Of a stretch of DNA of 64,000 bases, positions 1 to 8,668 are shown one piece after another. The notes below the pieces were generated by a model that worked only from the letters and a program-made list of their open reading frames with translations, did no database searches and was not told where the DNA came from. The first letter of the stretch is position 1; every line of letters begins with the position of its first letter. The DNA comes from Antarctobacter albus. GTDB lineage: Bacteria > Pseudomonadota > Alphaproteobacteria > Rhodobacterales > Rhodobacteraceae. The stretch spans positions 1 through 64,000 of the forward strand of contig NZ_FMZI01000019.1 in the NCBI RefSeq assembly GCF_900101505.1, in the 5' to 3' direction. The position numbers were made by a program, and so were the translations under genes.

Positions 1-2
1 GG

Positions 3-743
3 AAACACAACGACCCCGAGGACCTGGACCGCAAGCTGGCGGCGCTGCCCGCCAACGCGCCCAAGATCGTCGCCTTCGAATCCGTCTACTCGATGGATGG
101 CGACATCTGCCCGATGGCCGAGATCGTCGAGGTGGCGGAACGCCACGGCGCCATGTCCTATCTCGACGAGGTGCACGCCGTGGGGCTTTACGGTCCGCGC
201 GGCGGCGGCATCGCCGAGGCCCGCGGCCTGGCCGACAGGATCACCCTGATCGAGGGCACGCTGGGCAAGGCCTATGGCTGCATGGGCGGCTATGTCTCGG
301 GCTCGCGGGCGCTCTGCGATTTCATCCGCAGCTTTGCCTCGGGGTTCATCTTCACCACCGCGCTGCCGCCGGCGGTCGCGGCCGCGGCCCAGGCCTCGAT
401 CGCGCATCTGAAGATCTCCGACGCCGAGCGCCGGCAGCAACGCCGCCAGGTAGCGCGCCTGCGCGCGGCGCTGGACCGGCACGGCATCCCGCACCTGGCC
501 AATGACAGCCACATCATCCCGGTGATGATCAAGGACCCGGTGAAATGCCGGATGCTGGCGGACATCCTGATGCGCGACTGGGGGATCTACGTGCAGCCGA
601 TCAACTATCCGACCGTGCCCAAGGGCACCGAGCGCCTGCGCTTCACCCCGGGACCGCTGCATTCGGACGCCGACATCGACCACCTGGTCGAGGCCCTCAC
701 CGTATTGTGGAAGCAATGCGCCATCGCGCATGCCGTCGCGTGA
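3..743 (+). CDS. hemA: 5-aminolevulinate synthase, 3' part
   Basis: C-terminal 246 residues of 5-aminolevulinate synthase; the reading frame is already open at the left edge, so the 5' part lies outside the window. The enzyme is PLP-dependent and condenses glycine with succinyl-CoA to give 5-aminolevulinate, the first step towards heme and bacteriochlorophyll (Shemin pathway of alphaproteobacteria). The motif GTLGKAYG (near base 255-280) contains the expected PLP-binding lysine, and [13 protein letters not shown] upstream matches the conserved PLP-interacting aspartate region. It ends with TGA and is followed by a cytochrome c2 gene on the same strand. Its position beside the puf/bch genes fits supply of precursor for bacteriochlorophyll. 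Identity is secure; only the start is unseen. Confidence 0.95.
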   Translation, partial: KHNDPEDLDRKLAALPANAPKIVAFESVYSMDGDICPMAEIVEVAERHGAMSYLDEVHAVGLYGPRGGGIAEARGLADRITLIEGTLGKAYGCMGGYVSGSRALCDFIRSFASGFIFTTALPPAVAAAAQASIAHLKISDAERRQQRRQVARLRAALDRHGIPHLANDSHIIPVMIKDPVKCRMLADILMRDWGIYVQPINYPTVPKGTERLRFTPGPLHSDADIDHLVEALTVLWKQCAIAHAVA

Positions 744-802
744 GGGGCTGTTCTCGATTCCCCGAAGATCCGCACTACGTCACTCAAAAGGGAGGAGTAC
801 GA

Positions 803-1261
803 ATGAAACCACTTGTCATAGCCGCCGCCTTCTGCGCGGTCTCGACCCCCGTGCTTGCGGAAAGCCATGCGACCGGCGATCCCGAGGAAGGGGAAAAGGT
901 CTTTCGCCAGTGCCGCGCCTGCCACATGATCGTCTCTCCCGAGGGCGATGAGATCCAGAAGGGCGGCAAGGTCGGCCCCAACCTCTATGGCGTCGCCGGT
1001 CGAACGGCGGGCACCTACGAGGATTTCAACTACTCGGACTCGATGGTCGCCGCTGGAGAGGCGGGGCTGGCCTGGGACGAAGAGCATTTCGTGCCCTACG
1101 TCCGCAATGCCACTGATTTCCTCAAGGACTACCTCGACGACAGCTCGGCCCGGGGCAAGATGACCTTCCGCGCCCGCAGCGACGAGGATGCGGCGAACGT
1201 CTGGGCCTACCTGGTCTCTGTCGGGCCCGAACCCGAGATGGACGAGGCCAGCGCCGACTGA
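803..1261 (+). CDS. cycA: Cytochrome c2-type monoheme cytochrome
   Basis: 152-residue periplasmic c-type cytochrome. The first 20 residues form a Sec signal peptide ending at VLAES. The heme site CRACH follows early in the mature protein, and GKMTFR near the C terminus supplies the likely methionine axial ligand. KVGPNLYGVAGRTAGT is a cytochrome c2 signature. A strong GGAGGA Shine-Dalgarno sequence at 791-796 fixes the ATG at 803. In purple bacteria cytochrome c2 carries electrons from the bc1 complex to the reaction centre; here the acceptor would be the tetraheme PufC subunit encoded about 2 kb away. It lies 59 bases behind hemA on the same strand and converges on dxs. Confidence 0.88.
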   Translation: MKPLVIAAAFCAVSTPVLAESHATGDPEEGEKVFRQCRACHMIVSPEGDEIQKGGKVGPNLYGVAGRTAGTYEDFNYSDSMVAAGEAGLAWDEEHFVPYVRNATDFLKDYLDDSSARGKMTFRARSDEDAANVWAYLVSVGPEPEMDEASAD

Positions 1262-1278
1262 CACGACCCCGAACAGGA

Positions 1279-1317
1279 AAACGCCGCGCCCCCTGCCCGG
1301 GGGCGCGGCGTTTCTTT
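1279..1317. terminator. Bidirectional terminator between cycA and dxs
   Basis: Perfect 15-bp inverted repeat (1279-1293 with 1299-1313) around a 5-base loop, flanked by A residues on the left and TTTCTTT on the right. It lies between the convergent cycA and dxs stop codons and can end transcription from both sides. Confidence 0.88.
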
Positions 1318-1325
1318 GGCGCAGG

Positions 1326-3263
1326 TCAGCGCGCCAGGGCCAGCGGCGTCACCTTGGCACGGGTGCCAAGCGCGCCCTGGGCGACCTCGAAGATGTCGCC
1401 GGCGGTCATGGCCGCGTTTGCGTACATCTCGTCCGGGCTGGCCTGTTCGATGATCCTGTCCGGCAGGCAGATGGTGCGGATCGCAAGACCACGGTCCAAC
1501 AGCCCCATCCAGGCCAGCGCGTGCAGCACCACGGACCCGAACCCGCCCTCGGCGCCCTGTTCGACCGTCACCAGCGCCCTGTGGCCAAGCGCGAGACGGC
1601 GCAGCAGGTCGCTGTCCAGCGGCTTGACGAAACGGGCATCGGCCAGGGTGACGGTATGGCCCGCCTCGCGCAGGGCGGCGGCGGCCTCGCGGCATTGCGG
1701 CAGATGCGCCCCGCAGGACAGGATCGCGATGTCCTCGCCCTCTTCCAGCACGCGGCCGCGCCCGATCTCCAGCACCTCGCCCCGTTCCGGCAGTGTGACG
1801 CCGGTGCCCGCGCCGCGGGGATAGCGAAAGGCGATGGGCCCTTCGTCATGGGCGGCGGCGGTGGCCACCATGTGCATCAGCTCGGCCTCGTCGGCGGCGG
1901 CCATGACAGTGAACCCCGGCAGGTTCGACAGGTAGGCCATGTCATAGGCCCCGGCATGGGTGGCGCCATCCGCCCCCACAAGGCCCGCCCGGTCGATGGC
2001 AAAGCGCACCGGCAGGTTCTGCAGGGCGACGTCATGCACCACCTGGTCATAGCCGCGCTGCAGGAAGGTCGAGTAGATCGCACAGAAGGGACGCAGCCCG
2101 CTGGCCGCCATGCCGGCGGCAAAGGTCACGCCATGCTGTTCGGCGATGCCCACGTCGAAGACCCGGTTCGGAAAGCGCGCCGCCATCTTGGACAGGCCAG
2201 TGCCATCGGGCATGGCCGCCGTCACGGCGACGATCCGGTCGTCGCGCGCGGCCTCCTGCGTCAGGGCCGTGCCGAAGACGCTGGTATAGCTGGGCGCGAC
2301 GCCGGGTTTGGCGGGACTGGCCTGCGGCCCGGTGGCGGGGTCGAACTTGGACACGCCATGCCCGCGGTCGGCGCTGGTCTCGGCGGGAGGATAGCCCTTG
2401 CCCTTGACGGTGCAGCAATGGATCAGGACCGGGCCGCGCGCCCGCGCCCGTGCCGCGCGCAGCACCGGCAAGAGCTGGCTCATGTCATGACCGTCGATCG
2501 GCCCGACATAGTCGAAGCCCAGTTCCTCGAAAAGCGTGCCGGAGCCGCCCAGCCCGGTCACCAGTTGACGCGCGCGGCGGGCGCCGCTGCGCATCGGTTC
2601 GGGCATGGCGGCCTCCATCCCCTCGACCATCGAGCGCATCCGCGCCACCGGCTCGGCGGCGTACATCCGGCTGAGGTAGGACGACATGGCCCCGACCGGG
2701 GGCGCGATGCTCATCTCGTTGTCGTTGAGGATCACGAACAGCCGCCGCCCCTCGGCGCCGGCGTTGTTCAGGGCCTCGTAGGCCATGCCGGCACTGATCG
2801 CCCCGTCGCCGATCACGGCGATGGCGTCACCCGTGGGCCGGCCCATGTCGCGGCCCACCGCGAACCCCAGCGCCGCGCTGATCGAGGTCGAACTATGCGC
2901 CGCGCCAAAGGGATCATGTTCGGATTCCGTGCGCTTGGTGAAGCCGGACAGCCCGTCCTTCTGGCGCAGGGTGCGGATGCGGTCGCGGCGCCCGGTCAGG
3001 ATCTTGTGCGGATAACACTGGTGGCCCACGTCCCAGATCAGCTTGTCCTTGGGCGTGTCGAAGACCGCGTGGATCGCCACGCTCAGCTCGACCACGCCCA
3101 GCGAGGACCCGAGGTGCCCGCCGGTCTGCGACACGGCCGAGATCACTTCGGCCCGCAACTCGTCCGCCAGCGCGGCGAGATCCGTGTCGGGCATCCGGCG
3201 CAGGTCCGACGGACCGGCCACCCGGTCAAGAAACGGTGTGTGGGGTTTGTCAGCAAGGGTCAT
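1326..3263 (-). CDS. dxs: 1-deoxy-D-xylulose-5-phosphate synthase
   Basis: 645-residue thiamine-diphosphate enzyme that condenses pyruvate and glyceraldehyde 3-phosphate to 1-deoxyxylulose 5-phosphate, the entry step of the MEP isoprenoid pathway. Visible signatures are [18 protein letters not shown] (near residue 50), [16 protein letters not shown], the [18 protein letters not shown] ThDP site and the transketolase C domain. The ATG at 3263 is preceded by AGGAG at a good distance; the frame stays open further upstream but without another ribosome site. It lies 109 bases behind pufC on the same strand, so it probably forms the tail of the puf operon, linking isoprenoid supply (carotenoids, phytyl/geranylgeranyl tail) to photosystem synthesis. 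Confidence 0.96.
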   Translation of the reverse strand: MTLADKPHTPFLDRVAGPSDLRRMPDTDLAALADELRAEVISAVSQTGGHLGSSLGVVELSVAIHAVFDTPKDKLIWDVGHQCYPHKILTGRRDRIRTLRQKDGLSGFTKRTESEHDPFGAAHSSTSISAALGFAVGRDMGRPTGDAIAVIGDGAISAGMAYEALNNAGAEGRRLFVILNDNEMSIAPPVGAMSSYLSRMYAAEPVARMRSMVEGMEAAMPEPMRSGARRARQLVTGLGGSGTLFEELGFDYVGPIDGHDMSQLLPVLRAARARARGPVLIHCCTVKGKGYPPAETSADRGHGVSKFDPATGPQASPAKPGVAPSYTSVFGTALTQEAARDDRIVAVTAAMPDGTGLSKMAARFPNRVFDVGIAEQHGVTFAAGMAASGLRPFCAIYSTFLQRGYDQVVHDVALQNLPVRFAIDRAGLVGADGATHAGAYDMAYLSNLPGFTVMAAADEAELMHMVATAAAHDEGPIAFRYPRGAGTGVTLPERGEVLEIGRGRVLEEGEDIAILSCGAHLPQCREAAAALREAGHTVTLADARFVKPLDSDLLRRLALGHRALVTVEQGAEGGFGSVVLHALAWMGLLDRGLAIRTICLPDRIIEQASPDEMYANAAMTAGDIFEVAQGALGTRAKVTPLALAR

Positions 3264-3338
3264 CGCGCGCTCCTGTCGCTGGTCCGGCATGGCGCCACCA
3301 CGAGAGGGCAAGCGGCGCGGCAGGCCGGACTGAAAGGA

Positions 3339-3368
3339 CCGGGGCGACACCAGGCCGCCCCGCCCCGG
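3339..3368 (-). terminator. GC-rich hairpin between pufC and dxs
   Basis: Perfect 8-bp inverted repeat ccggggcg/cgccccgg (3339-3346 with 3361-3368) with a 14-base loop, five bases after the pufC stop. There is no T-run in the minus direction, so it is more likely an RNA processing or stability element, or a weak attenuator, than a full terminator. Confidence 0.4.
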
Positions 3369-3372
3369 GAGT

Positions 3373-4488
3373 TTACTGGCCGTAGTCCGGCGCCTCAGAG
3401 GTCGCCAGTTCGGGCCAGTCGGCAATCACATTGGTGCCCTGCAGGGGCTGCTGATAGCCCTTGTGACAGGTGCGGCAGGCGACCTTGGGTGCGTCACCCG
3501 CCACCGGTCCCAGCCGGTCCTCGGCCAGCACCTCGGCCAGCGGCACCAGGTAGTCGTTGTTCAGTTCCAGCACCATCTGGATGCCCAGGCTTTCGGTCGC
3601 CCATTGCGGCGTCACCTGCCCGCCGTCGTAGAAGGCGCGGGTGTTGTGACAGAAGGTGCAGTTCACCCCCAGCGAATTGGCGACGTAGTTCATCAGCGCA
3701 TAGGTGCGTTCCGCGTCCTGGATCGTCGGCACGCCCTCGTCCCCCGGTCGCGCGGCGACGCGGCTTTCCAGGTCGTGCACGCCGATCATGTCACCATCCA
3801 GCAGATATTTCTCCAACGCGTCCGTCGGCAACGAGGTGTAGGAGGTGAGCGGCGTCGCCCGGTTCTGCACCGCCGACCAGCCGGCGGCGGCCATGTTGAC
3901 CTCGCCCATCTTGAACCAGATGTCGCTGGGCACGTTCTGGCCCCGGTGACAGGTCATGCAGGTGACGCCGACCTGCTTGTTGGCGTTCACATGCGCGTCC
4001 CAGTTCTCGTTGATGTTGCGGGTCATCTCGATCATCCGGCGCGAGACGACCTTGGTGTAAAGGGTGTCCTCGCCGTAGGTTTCGAGATCGCCGTCGCCGT
4101 GGCAATAGGCACAGCCCTGCTCTGGCGCGACCCATCGGGTCATCGCCGCCATCAGCCGGTTGAAGTTGGCGTCGGTCAGATCGCCCAGAACCTGGACGTT
4201 CTGGTAGATGTCGCCCGCCAGCTCCTCGCCCTCTTCGGGCACATAGGGCGGGTCATCGAACAGCTCGGCAATGGCCGGGTCGGGCACGGCGAGGTCGGAA
4301 ACGAACTCGGGCACCGACATGCCGTTGCCGCGCGGGCCGGTTTGCAGGCTGTCGGTCTTGTAGGGCTGGCCCAGCGCCATCACGGCAACCACGGCCAGCA
4401 CCACCGCCCCGGCCACGCCGGTCAGGATCGCCGGGCGTTCGATATCGGCGGGGTGCTCGCGGTTCCATTTGTCAAACCATTTGAACAT
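3373..4488 (-). CDS. pufC: Photosynthetic reaction centre tetraheme cytochrome c subunit
   Basis: 371 residues. An N-terminal membrane segment (about residues 20-40) is followed by a periplasmic domain with four heme sites: CAYCH, CMTCH, CTFCH and CRTCH. This is the reaction-centre-bound cytochrome that re-reduces the photo-oxidised special pair, taking electrons from cytochrome c2. A GTG at 4497 is in frame, but the GGGAG sequence at 4498-4502 is best spaced for the ATG at 4488. The gene follows pufM almost immediately (pufM stop at 4494). No pufX-like small gene is present, which is the usual arrangement in Roseobacter phototrophs as opposed to Rhodobacter sphaeroides and R. capsulatus. Confidence 0.96.
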   Translation of the reverse strand: MFKWFDKWNREHPADIERPAILTGVAGAVVLAVVAVMALGQPYKTDSLQTGPRGNGMSVPEFVSDLAVPDPAIAELFDDPPYVPEEGEELAGDIYQNVQVLGDLTDANFNRLMAAMTRWVAPEQGCAYCHGDGDLETYGEDTLYTKVVSRRMIEMTRNINENWDAHVNANKQVGVTCMTCHRGQNVPSDIWFKMGEVNMAAAGWSAVQNRATPLTSYTSLPTDALEKYLLDGDMIGVHDLESRVAARPGDEGVPTIQDAERTYALMNYVANSLGVNCTFCHNTRAFYDGGQVTPQWATESLGIQMVLELNNDYLVPLAEVLAEDRLGPVAGDAPKVACRTCHKGYQQPLQGTNVIADWPELATSEAPDYGQ

Positions 4489-4493
4489 CGCGC

Positions 4494-5471
4494 TCACTCC
4501 CGTCCGATGAAGGCTTCGTAGGTCCCGTAGGCCTCGTAGCCATAGCTGCCGTCATACATCGGCGCGAAATGGTGTTCCTGCGCCCAGATGAACCAGTTGT
4601 CGACGACCGTTCCCGTCAGCAGGATGCCGATGCCGCCGGTGATCGGGGTCAGCACCGCGAACCACCAGGCCCAGCGGTGAATGCCCTCCATCGTCGCGTT
4701 GAACCCCATCGTCCAGCGCCAGAACAGTGCCGCCCGTTCCGAGGCCGTACCCCGGTCGACGATCTGTTCCAGCTCGCGGTCGCCGCCGAACCGGCTGACC
4801 GCCAGGATCGTGGCACCATGCATCGCGAAGAGCAGCACCGACCCGTAAAGGAAGACGATCGAGAGACAGTGGAACGGATTGTAGTAGAGGTTGCCGTAGC
4901 GGATGCTGAACGCGGTGGTCCAGTCGAGGTGCGGGAAGATCCCGTAGGGCACCGCCTCGGACCAGGATCCCATCAGGATCGGCCGGAACAGGCCCAGCAC
5001 CAGGAACAGCCAGATCGCGCTGGCAAAGGCCCAGGCGACATGTTTGCCCATCTTGTGCTGTTCGGCCAGCAGGTAGGTGCGCAGCCACCAGGTACAGACC
5101 GCCACCAGCAGGAACAGCGAGGCGATGATGTACCAGCCGCCGTCGTTCAGCGGCGGGATGGTCAGCCCGTATTCCGGGCTGGGCGGTTCCAGCGCCAGCC
5201 AGAAACCCTGGCGCAGGAACTCGGGGATCGACCAGCCGACCTGCGCCAGCATGTTGAGCCCGATGATGAAGATCGCCAGCGCCCCGGTGGCCAGGCTGAT
5301 CATCCCGGTCCAGCCCAGGTAGATCGGCCCCAGCTGGGCGTTGCCCACCCAGCCGACGAGGCGGCTGAACCCCGGGGTGACGATACGTTCCGAGGCAAGG
5401 TCGTTGTCCATGCCCCATTCGGCCGGTCCTTCGACCTGAACCTGGGTGAAGATGTTCTGATATTCGCTCAT
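4494..5471 (-). CDS. pufM: Photosynthetic reaction centre M subunit
   Basis: 325-residue integral membrane protein with five transmembrane helices; with PufL it binds the special-pair bacteriochlorophylls, bacteriopheophytins, quinones and the non-heme iron. Signatures include [18 protein letters not shown] (special-pair histidine region), [11 protein letters not shown] and [14 protein letters not shown] (iron-ligand histidine). The protein extends about 20 residues past the HHFAPMY region with a Tyr/Gly-rich tail, and ends GRE. The ATG at 5471 is separated by two bases from the pufL stop. The start is fixed by the conserved [17 protein letters not shown] terminus. Confidence 0.97.
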   Translation of the reverse strand: MSEYQNIFTQVQVEGPAEWGMDNDLASERIVTPGFSRLVGWVGNAQLGPIYLGWTGMISLATGALAIFIIGLNMLAQVGWSIPEFLRQGFWLALEPPSPEYGLTIPPLNDGGWYIIASLFLLVAVCTWWLRTYLLAEQHKMGKHVAWAFASAIWLFLVLGLFRPILMGSWSEAVPYGIFPHLDWTTAFSIRYGNLYYNPFHCLSIVFLYGSVLLFAMHGATILAVSRFGGDRELEQIVDRGTASERAALFWRWTMGFNATMEGIHRWAWWFAVLTPITGGIGILLTGTVVDNWFIWAQEHHFAPMYDGSYGYEAYGTYEAFIGRE

Positions 5472-5473
5472 GA

Positions 5474-6313
5474 TCACATTCCCGCCTGAGAGGGCCAGAT
5501 CGGCAGATCGAGCCACCAGTTCCACCATTCCGGCCAGCCGCTGGTCCAGACCGGTCCCGAGATGATGATGCAGACCGCCGAGAAGAAGACCGCGTTGATG
5601 GCCAGCAGGAAACCCAGCCGGTGAATGCCCAGCGTGCCGATCGAGTAGCCGATGAAGTCACGGAAGAAGCTGTCTTCGTGATCCGGCGTCTTCATCTCCT
5701 CTCCCTTCTCGGGATTGGCCGCCGAGAGGATCAGCCCGCCATGCAACGCCAGCGCGAGGGTGGTGCCAAAGAACAGGCTGACCGCCAGCATGTGCGCGGG
5801 ATTGTAATGGAAATGCAGGTAGGCGTAGCCGGTGTTGCTGACCCAGTCGAGGTGACTGAAGATGCCATAGGGAAAGCCGTGCCCCCAGGCGCCCATCAGC
5901 ACCGGGCGAAAGATCACCAGCGTGACATAGGCCAGGATGGCAAAGCTGAAGGCGAAGGGCACATGATAGCCCATCCCCAGCTTGCGGCAGATCTCGACCT
6001 CGCGCAGGGCCCAGCTGATGAAGGCGCCGGTGGCGCAGATCGTTATGATCTGCCACAGCCCCCCTTCCATCAGGGGCGCGGCCCCCAGCCCGTAGGACAG
6101 GTCGGGCGGCGCGATGTTTATGAGCCAGGGGTTGAACGTGCCCTGGTGGGCCGCCCCCCAGAAGATCAGGATGGTGCCGAGGGCCGCAAAGAAGGCGGTC
6201 GTGACACCGAAGAAGCCGACGTAGAAGGGGCCGACCCAGAAATCGAAGAGATCCCCGCCGATCAGCGTCCCCCCGCGGACGCGGTACTTTTTCTCGAAGC
6301 TGAGCAACGCCAT
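5474..6313 (-). CDS. pufL: Photosynthetic reaction centre L subunit
   Basis: 279-residue five-helix membrane protein, the partner of PufM in the type II reaction centre core. The N terminus [20 protein letters not shown] is typical of the family, and [20 protein letters not shown] and [13 protein letters not shown] carry the pigment- and iron-binding histidines. The ATG at 6313 follows a 124-base intercistronic stretch after pufA that contains stem-loops. It sits in the order pufB-pufA-pufL-pufM-pufC on the minus strand. Length and N terminus match the family, so the start is well supported. Confidence 0.97.
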   Translation of the reverse strand: MALLSFEKKYRVRGGTLIGGDLFDFWVGPFYVGFFGVTTAFFAALGTILIFWGAAHQGTFNPWLINIAPPDLSYGLGAAPLMEGGLWQIITICATGAFISWALREVEICRKLGMGYHVPFAFSFAILAYVTLVIFRPVLMGAWGHGFPYGIFSHLDWVSNTGYAYLHFHYNPAHMLAVSLFFGTTLALALHGGLILSAANPEKGEEMKTPDHEDSFFRDFIGYSIGTLGIHRLGFLLAINAVFFSAVCIIISGPVWTSGWPEWWNWWLDLPIWPSQAGM

Positions 6314-6378
6314 CGTATTTCCCCGCTTTTGGCGGCCCGTTCGATCAGATCTCAAGCCGTCGTTAAGGTGTGAGGTGT

Positions 6379-6433
6379 GCGTTCGCTGCGGGCGGGCCGG
6401 CCGCCCGCAACGCTTTCATGGGACGATTGTCCC
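6379..6433 (-). promoter_or_regulatory. pufA-pufL intercistronic stem-loops
   Basis: Two inverted repeats lie just after pufA. One has a 9-bp GC stem (6387-6395 with 6401-6409, 5-base loop) plus four more pairs beyond a bulge (6379-6382 with 6410-6413). The other is GGGAC-gatt-GTCCC at 6420-6433. In Rhodobacter the equivalent hairpins protect the upstream pufBA segment from 3'-5' decay and so raise the antenna to reaction-centre ratio. Here that role is inferred from position and structure. Confidence 0.7.
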
Positions 6434-6437
6434 CTGG

Positions 6438-6611
6438 TCACTCATCGGCCGCGGCACGCGATGCGGCCGCGTTCTCGAACCAGTTGACGCCGTTCGACAG
6501 AACCACCAGGTGGATCATGACGGCCAACAGGAACAGGAAGACGCCTTGCGCGACGAACACGCGGCGAGGATCGAAGATGAGCCAGATCTTGTAGAACTTG
6601 GACACGTCCAT
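6438..6611 (-). CDS. pufA: Light-harvesting 1 (B870) alpha subunit
   Basis: 57-residue antenna polypeptide with one membrane helix. It begins [19 protein letters not shown], nearly identical to Rhodobacter LH1 alpha, and contains LAVMIHL with the bacteriochlorophyll-ligating histidine at residue 34. The C terminus [11 protein letters not shown] is polar. It starts 8 bases after pufB and is followed by stem-loops before pufL. LH1 alpha/beta pairs form the ring around the reaction centre. Identity is clear despite the short length. Confidence 0.96.
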   Translation of the reverse strand: MDVSKFYKIWLIFDPRRVFVAQGVFLFLLAVMIHLVVLSNGVNWFENAAASRAAADE

Positions 6612-6619
6612 ATCCTTTC

Positions 6620-6769
6620 CTAGAACCAGGGGGCCCAGATGTAGGTTGCCAGGTGGGCAACCACTGCGACCGCCGCGAACAGCCAGAGGCCGCTCATGTA
6701 GACGGAATGCAGTTCCTGGGCCTGCTCGTCGGTGAGACCTGTGAAGGACAGGTCGTTTTGATCAGCCAT
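6620..6769 (-). CDS. pufB: Light-harvesting 1 (B870) beta subunit
   Basis: 49-residue antenna polypeptide with a single membrane helix. It begins [20 protein letters not shown] and contains HSVYMSG followed by [15 protein letters not shown]; the histidine at residue 39 is the bacteriochlorophyll ligand. A GGAGGAAAG ribosome site (plus strand about 6773-6781) precedes the ATG at 6769. It is the first structural antenna gene after pufQ and pairs with PufA in the LH1 ring. Confidence 0.96.
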   Translation of the reverse strand: MADQNDLSFTGLTDEQAQELHSVYMSGLWLFAAVAVVAHLATYIWAPWF

Positions 6770-6906
6770 AAACTTTCCTCCGGAACGCTATGCTGACGCC
6801 GCGAACCCCGCGGCCGGGTCCCTTGGGGCCTTCACGGTCCCTCAGGGGGTCTGTCCGCCCGTGACGGGCGGTCAGGTCGGGTCTCGGTGGCGGCCCCCCG
6901 GGGAGG
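6770..6906 (-). promoter_or_regulatory. pufQ-pufB intercistronic region with hairpin
   Basis: 137 bases between pufQ and pufB. They contain a GC-rich perfect hairpin, CCGCCCG-tga-CGGGCGG at 6855-6871, and then the pufB ribosome site. There is no T-run, so this is more likely an mRNA processing or stability element than a terminator. No PpsR-type TGT-N12-ACA site was found here. Confidence 0.5.
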
Positions 6907-7131
6907 TCAGACCGAGAAGATCATCGGCGTGATTCGGTCCGCCTCGCGCCAGGCGCGGGCCAGCGGGCCATGCAGGTTCAGCGACCTCTGGCGGATCACC
7001 GCCCGCGCCCAGCCGATCGTTTCCGAGGGCAACGCAAGCAGGAAGATCAGGGTGAAATAGACGTGGAACTCGGCCCGGCGCCGGCGCCGGACATGCGTCT
7101 GTCCCAGGCTGCTGGATGTGACGTCGGTCAT
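6907..7131 (-). CDS. pufQ: PufQ, bacteriochlorophyll synthesis/assembly protein
   Basis: 74-residue protein with one hydrophobic segment; VYFTLIFLLALPSETIGW is the recognisable PufQ core. An Arg-rich stretch (RRRRRAEFH) precedes the membrane segment, and RITPMIFSV ends the protein. PufQ is known from Rhodobacter to be needed for normal bacteriochlorophyll formation and is thought to bind pigment intermediates; its exact mechanism is unsettled. The ATG at 7131 lies three bases after the bchZ stop, so pufQ is translationally linked to the bch genes and leads the puf segment. Confidence 0.9.
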   Translation of the reverse strand: MTDVTSSSLGQTHVRRRRRAEFHVYFTLIFLLALPSETIGWARAVIRQRSLNLHGPLARAWREADRITPMIFSV

Positions 7132-7134
7132 CGG

Positions 7135-8607
7135 TCAGTCCTCCTCTTGGATTGGGCCGGCAAGGCCGGAAACTCTCTCGACGGCGGCGAGGGCCACGCG
7201 CTCGGCGCCCGCGCGCTGCGCGTCCTCCTCCGCGGCATCGCGCAGCGTCTTGGCCGCGGAAATGCGTGTCAGTACCGGATGCGCGGCGACCAGGCGGTCC
7301 AGCGCGCGGCTGGCGTCCTCGTCCCAGGGCAGGTTCCGGCGCAGCGGTGTCGGTGTCGCCTGTGCGGCGTCCATCTCGGAGCCCAGCGGCAGGATGTGGA
7401 ACAGCGCGTCGAACAGCCCGTTGCAGACCTCCTGCAGCAGGTAGGTGGCCCCGGCGTAGCCCATCATCGGCGTGCCGGTGGCGCGGCGGATCGCGGCGCC
7501 GGGAAAGCTGGCCGGGATGAAAGCGGGGCTGGGTCCGTGACCGGATTTCAGCTCTGCCAGGTACATCTTCTCGTTGATCGACCCCAGCAGCACCAGGGGC
7601 CGGTCGCGGGCGATCATGGCGCGGATCGCGTCGTTGTCGGTCTTTTTCCCCGCGCAGCGCGAAACGGCGAAGGCACAAGGCAGGCCCAGGTCGCACTCCA
7701 GGTACTGGCGGATGCCGCGGGCATAGGTTTCGCCGGCGACGATGCCGAAATTCGCGGTGGCAAAGAAATCCTGCGTGACCGACCGCCAGAGATCCCAGAC
7801 CGGCTTGATGGTCGAATGTTTCTCGCGCTCGATGAAGGGTTCGGGGTCCAGCCCCAGCAGTTCGCCCAGCGAGCGCAGGAACAGCGTCGTGCTCTCGACC
7901 CCGATGGGGGCCTGCAGGTAGGGCTTGCCCAGCACCTCGGCCAGGCCGCGCCCGTATTCGCGGTACATCACCACGTTGACGTCGGAATTCACAAGGTTGC
8001 GCATCTCGGCCAGGTGGGCGCCCAGAGGCAGCACCATGTTGACTTCGGCGCCGATCCCCTCGACCAGGCGGCGGATCTCGGCCAGGTCGCTGGGCATGTT
8101 GAAGGCGCCGTACATGGGGCCAAGGATATTGACCCGGGGTGCCGCCCCTTCCTCGCGCTTTTTCTCCTTGGGCATCCGGCCTTTGGTCATGCCGAATTCG
8201 GTGAACAGCCAGGTCATCGCCCGGTCGGCGGCCTGCCACTGGTCCTCGTCGATGGTGCGCGGAAGAAAGCGCTGAATGTTGGTGCCCTGCGGGGTCACGC
8301 CGCCGCCGATCATCTCGGCGATGGAGCCGGTGACGACCACCGCGGGCAAGGCCGGGTCCAGCGTGCCCCAGGCGCGTTTCATCGCGCCCTCGGTGCCGTC
8401 GCGGCCCAGTTCCTCTTCGCCCAGCCCGCTGACCACGATGGGCAGTTCATGCGGCGGCAGCGCGTCGGTATAGTGCAGGACGGACGTGACGGGCAGGTTC
8501 TCGCAGCCCACGGGGCCGTCGATGATGACCTGCAGACCCTTGACGGCGCAGAAGGCATAGACCGCGCCCCAGTACCCCCCGGCCCTGTCGTGATCCTGGA
8601 TCAGCAC
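7135..8607 (-). CDS. bchZ: Chlorophyllide a reductase subunit Z
   Basis: 490-residue catalytic subunit of chlorophyllide a oxidoreductase (COR), the nitrogenase-like enzyme that reduces ring B of chlorophyllide a. BchY and BchZ form the NifDK-like catalytic heterotetramer and BchX donates electrons. The N-terminal region [23 protein letters not shown] is the family signature and carries a cluster-binding cysteine. The start is GTG at 8607 with a strong GGAGGT ribosome site five bases upstream. It lies 61 bases after bchY in the series bchC-bchX-bchY-bchZ-pufQ. Confidence 0.95.
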   Translation of the reverse strand: MLIQDHDRAGGYWGAVYAFCAVKGLQVIIDGPVGCENLPVTSVLHYTDALPPHELPIVVSGLGEEELGRDGTEGAMKRAWGTLDPALPAVVVTGSIAEMIGGGVTPQGTNIQRFLPRTIDEDQWQAADRAMTWLFTEFGMTKGRMPKEKKREEGAAPRVNILGPMYGAFNMPSDLAEIRRLVEGIGAEVNMVLPLGAHLAEMRNLVNSDVNVVMYREYGRGLAEVLGKPYLQAPIGVESTTLFLRSLGELLGLDPEPFIEREKHSTIKPVWDLWRSVTQDFFATANFGIVAGETYARGIRQYLECDLGLPCAFAVSRCAGKKTDNDAIRAMIARDRPLVLLGSINEKMYLAELKSGHGPSPAFIPASFPGAAIRRATGTPMMGYAGATYLLQEVCNGLFDALFHILPLGSEMDAAQATPTPLRRNLPWDEDASRALDRLVAAHPVLTRISAAKTLRDAAEEDAQRAGAERVALAAVERVSGLAGPIQEED

Positions 8608-8668
8608 GGGGCACCTCCCCGACTGGCAAAAGGGCGTTCAAGCGGCCGGATATGAAAGGTCACCCCCC

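Noticed and set aside
1188-3848. Long plus-strand open frame across dxs and pufC
   Set aside because: It is antisense to two certain genes and shows only shadow-type composition.
3264-4493. A pufX gene after pufM
   Set aside because: The space after pufM is filled by pufC, and no small membrane-protein frame of PufX type was found.
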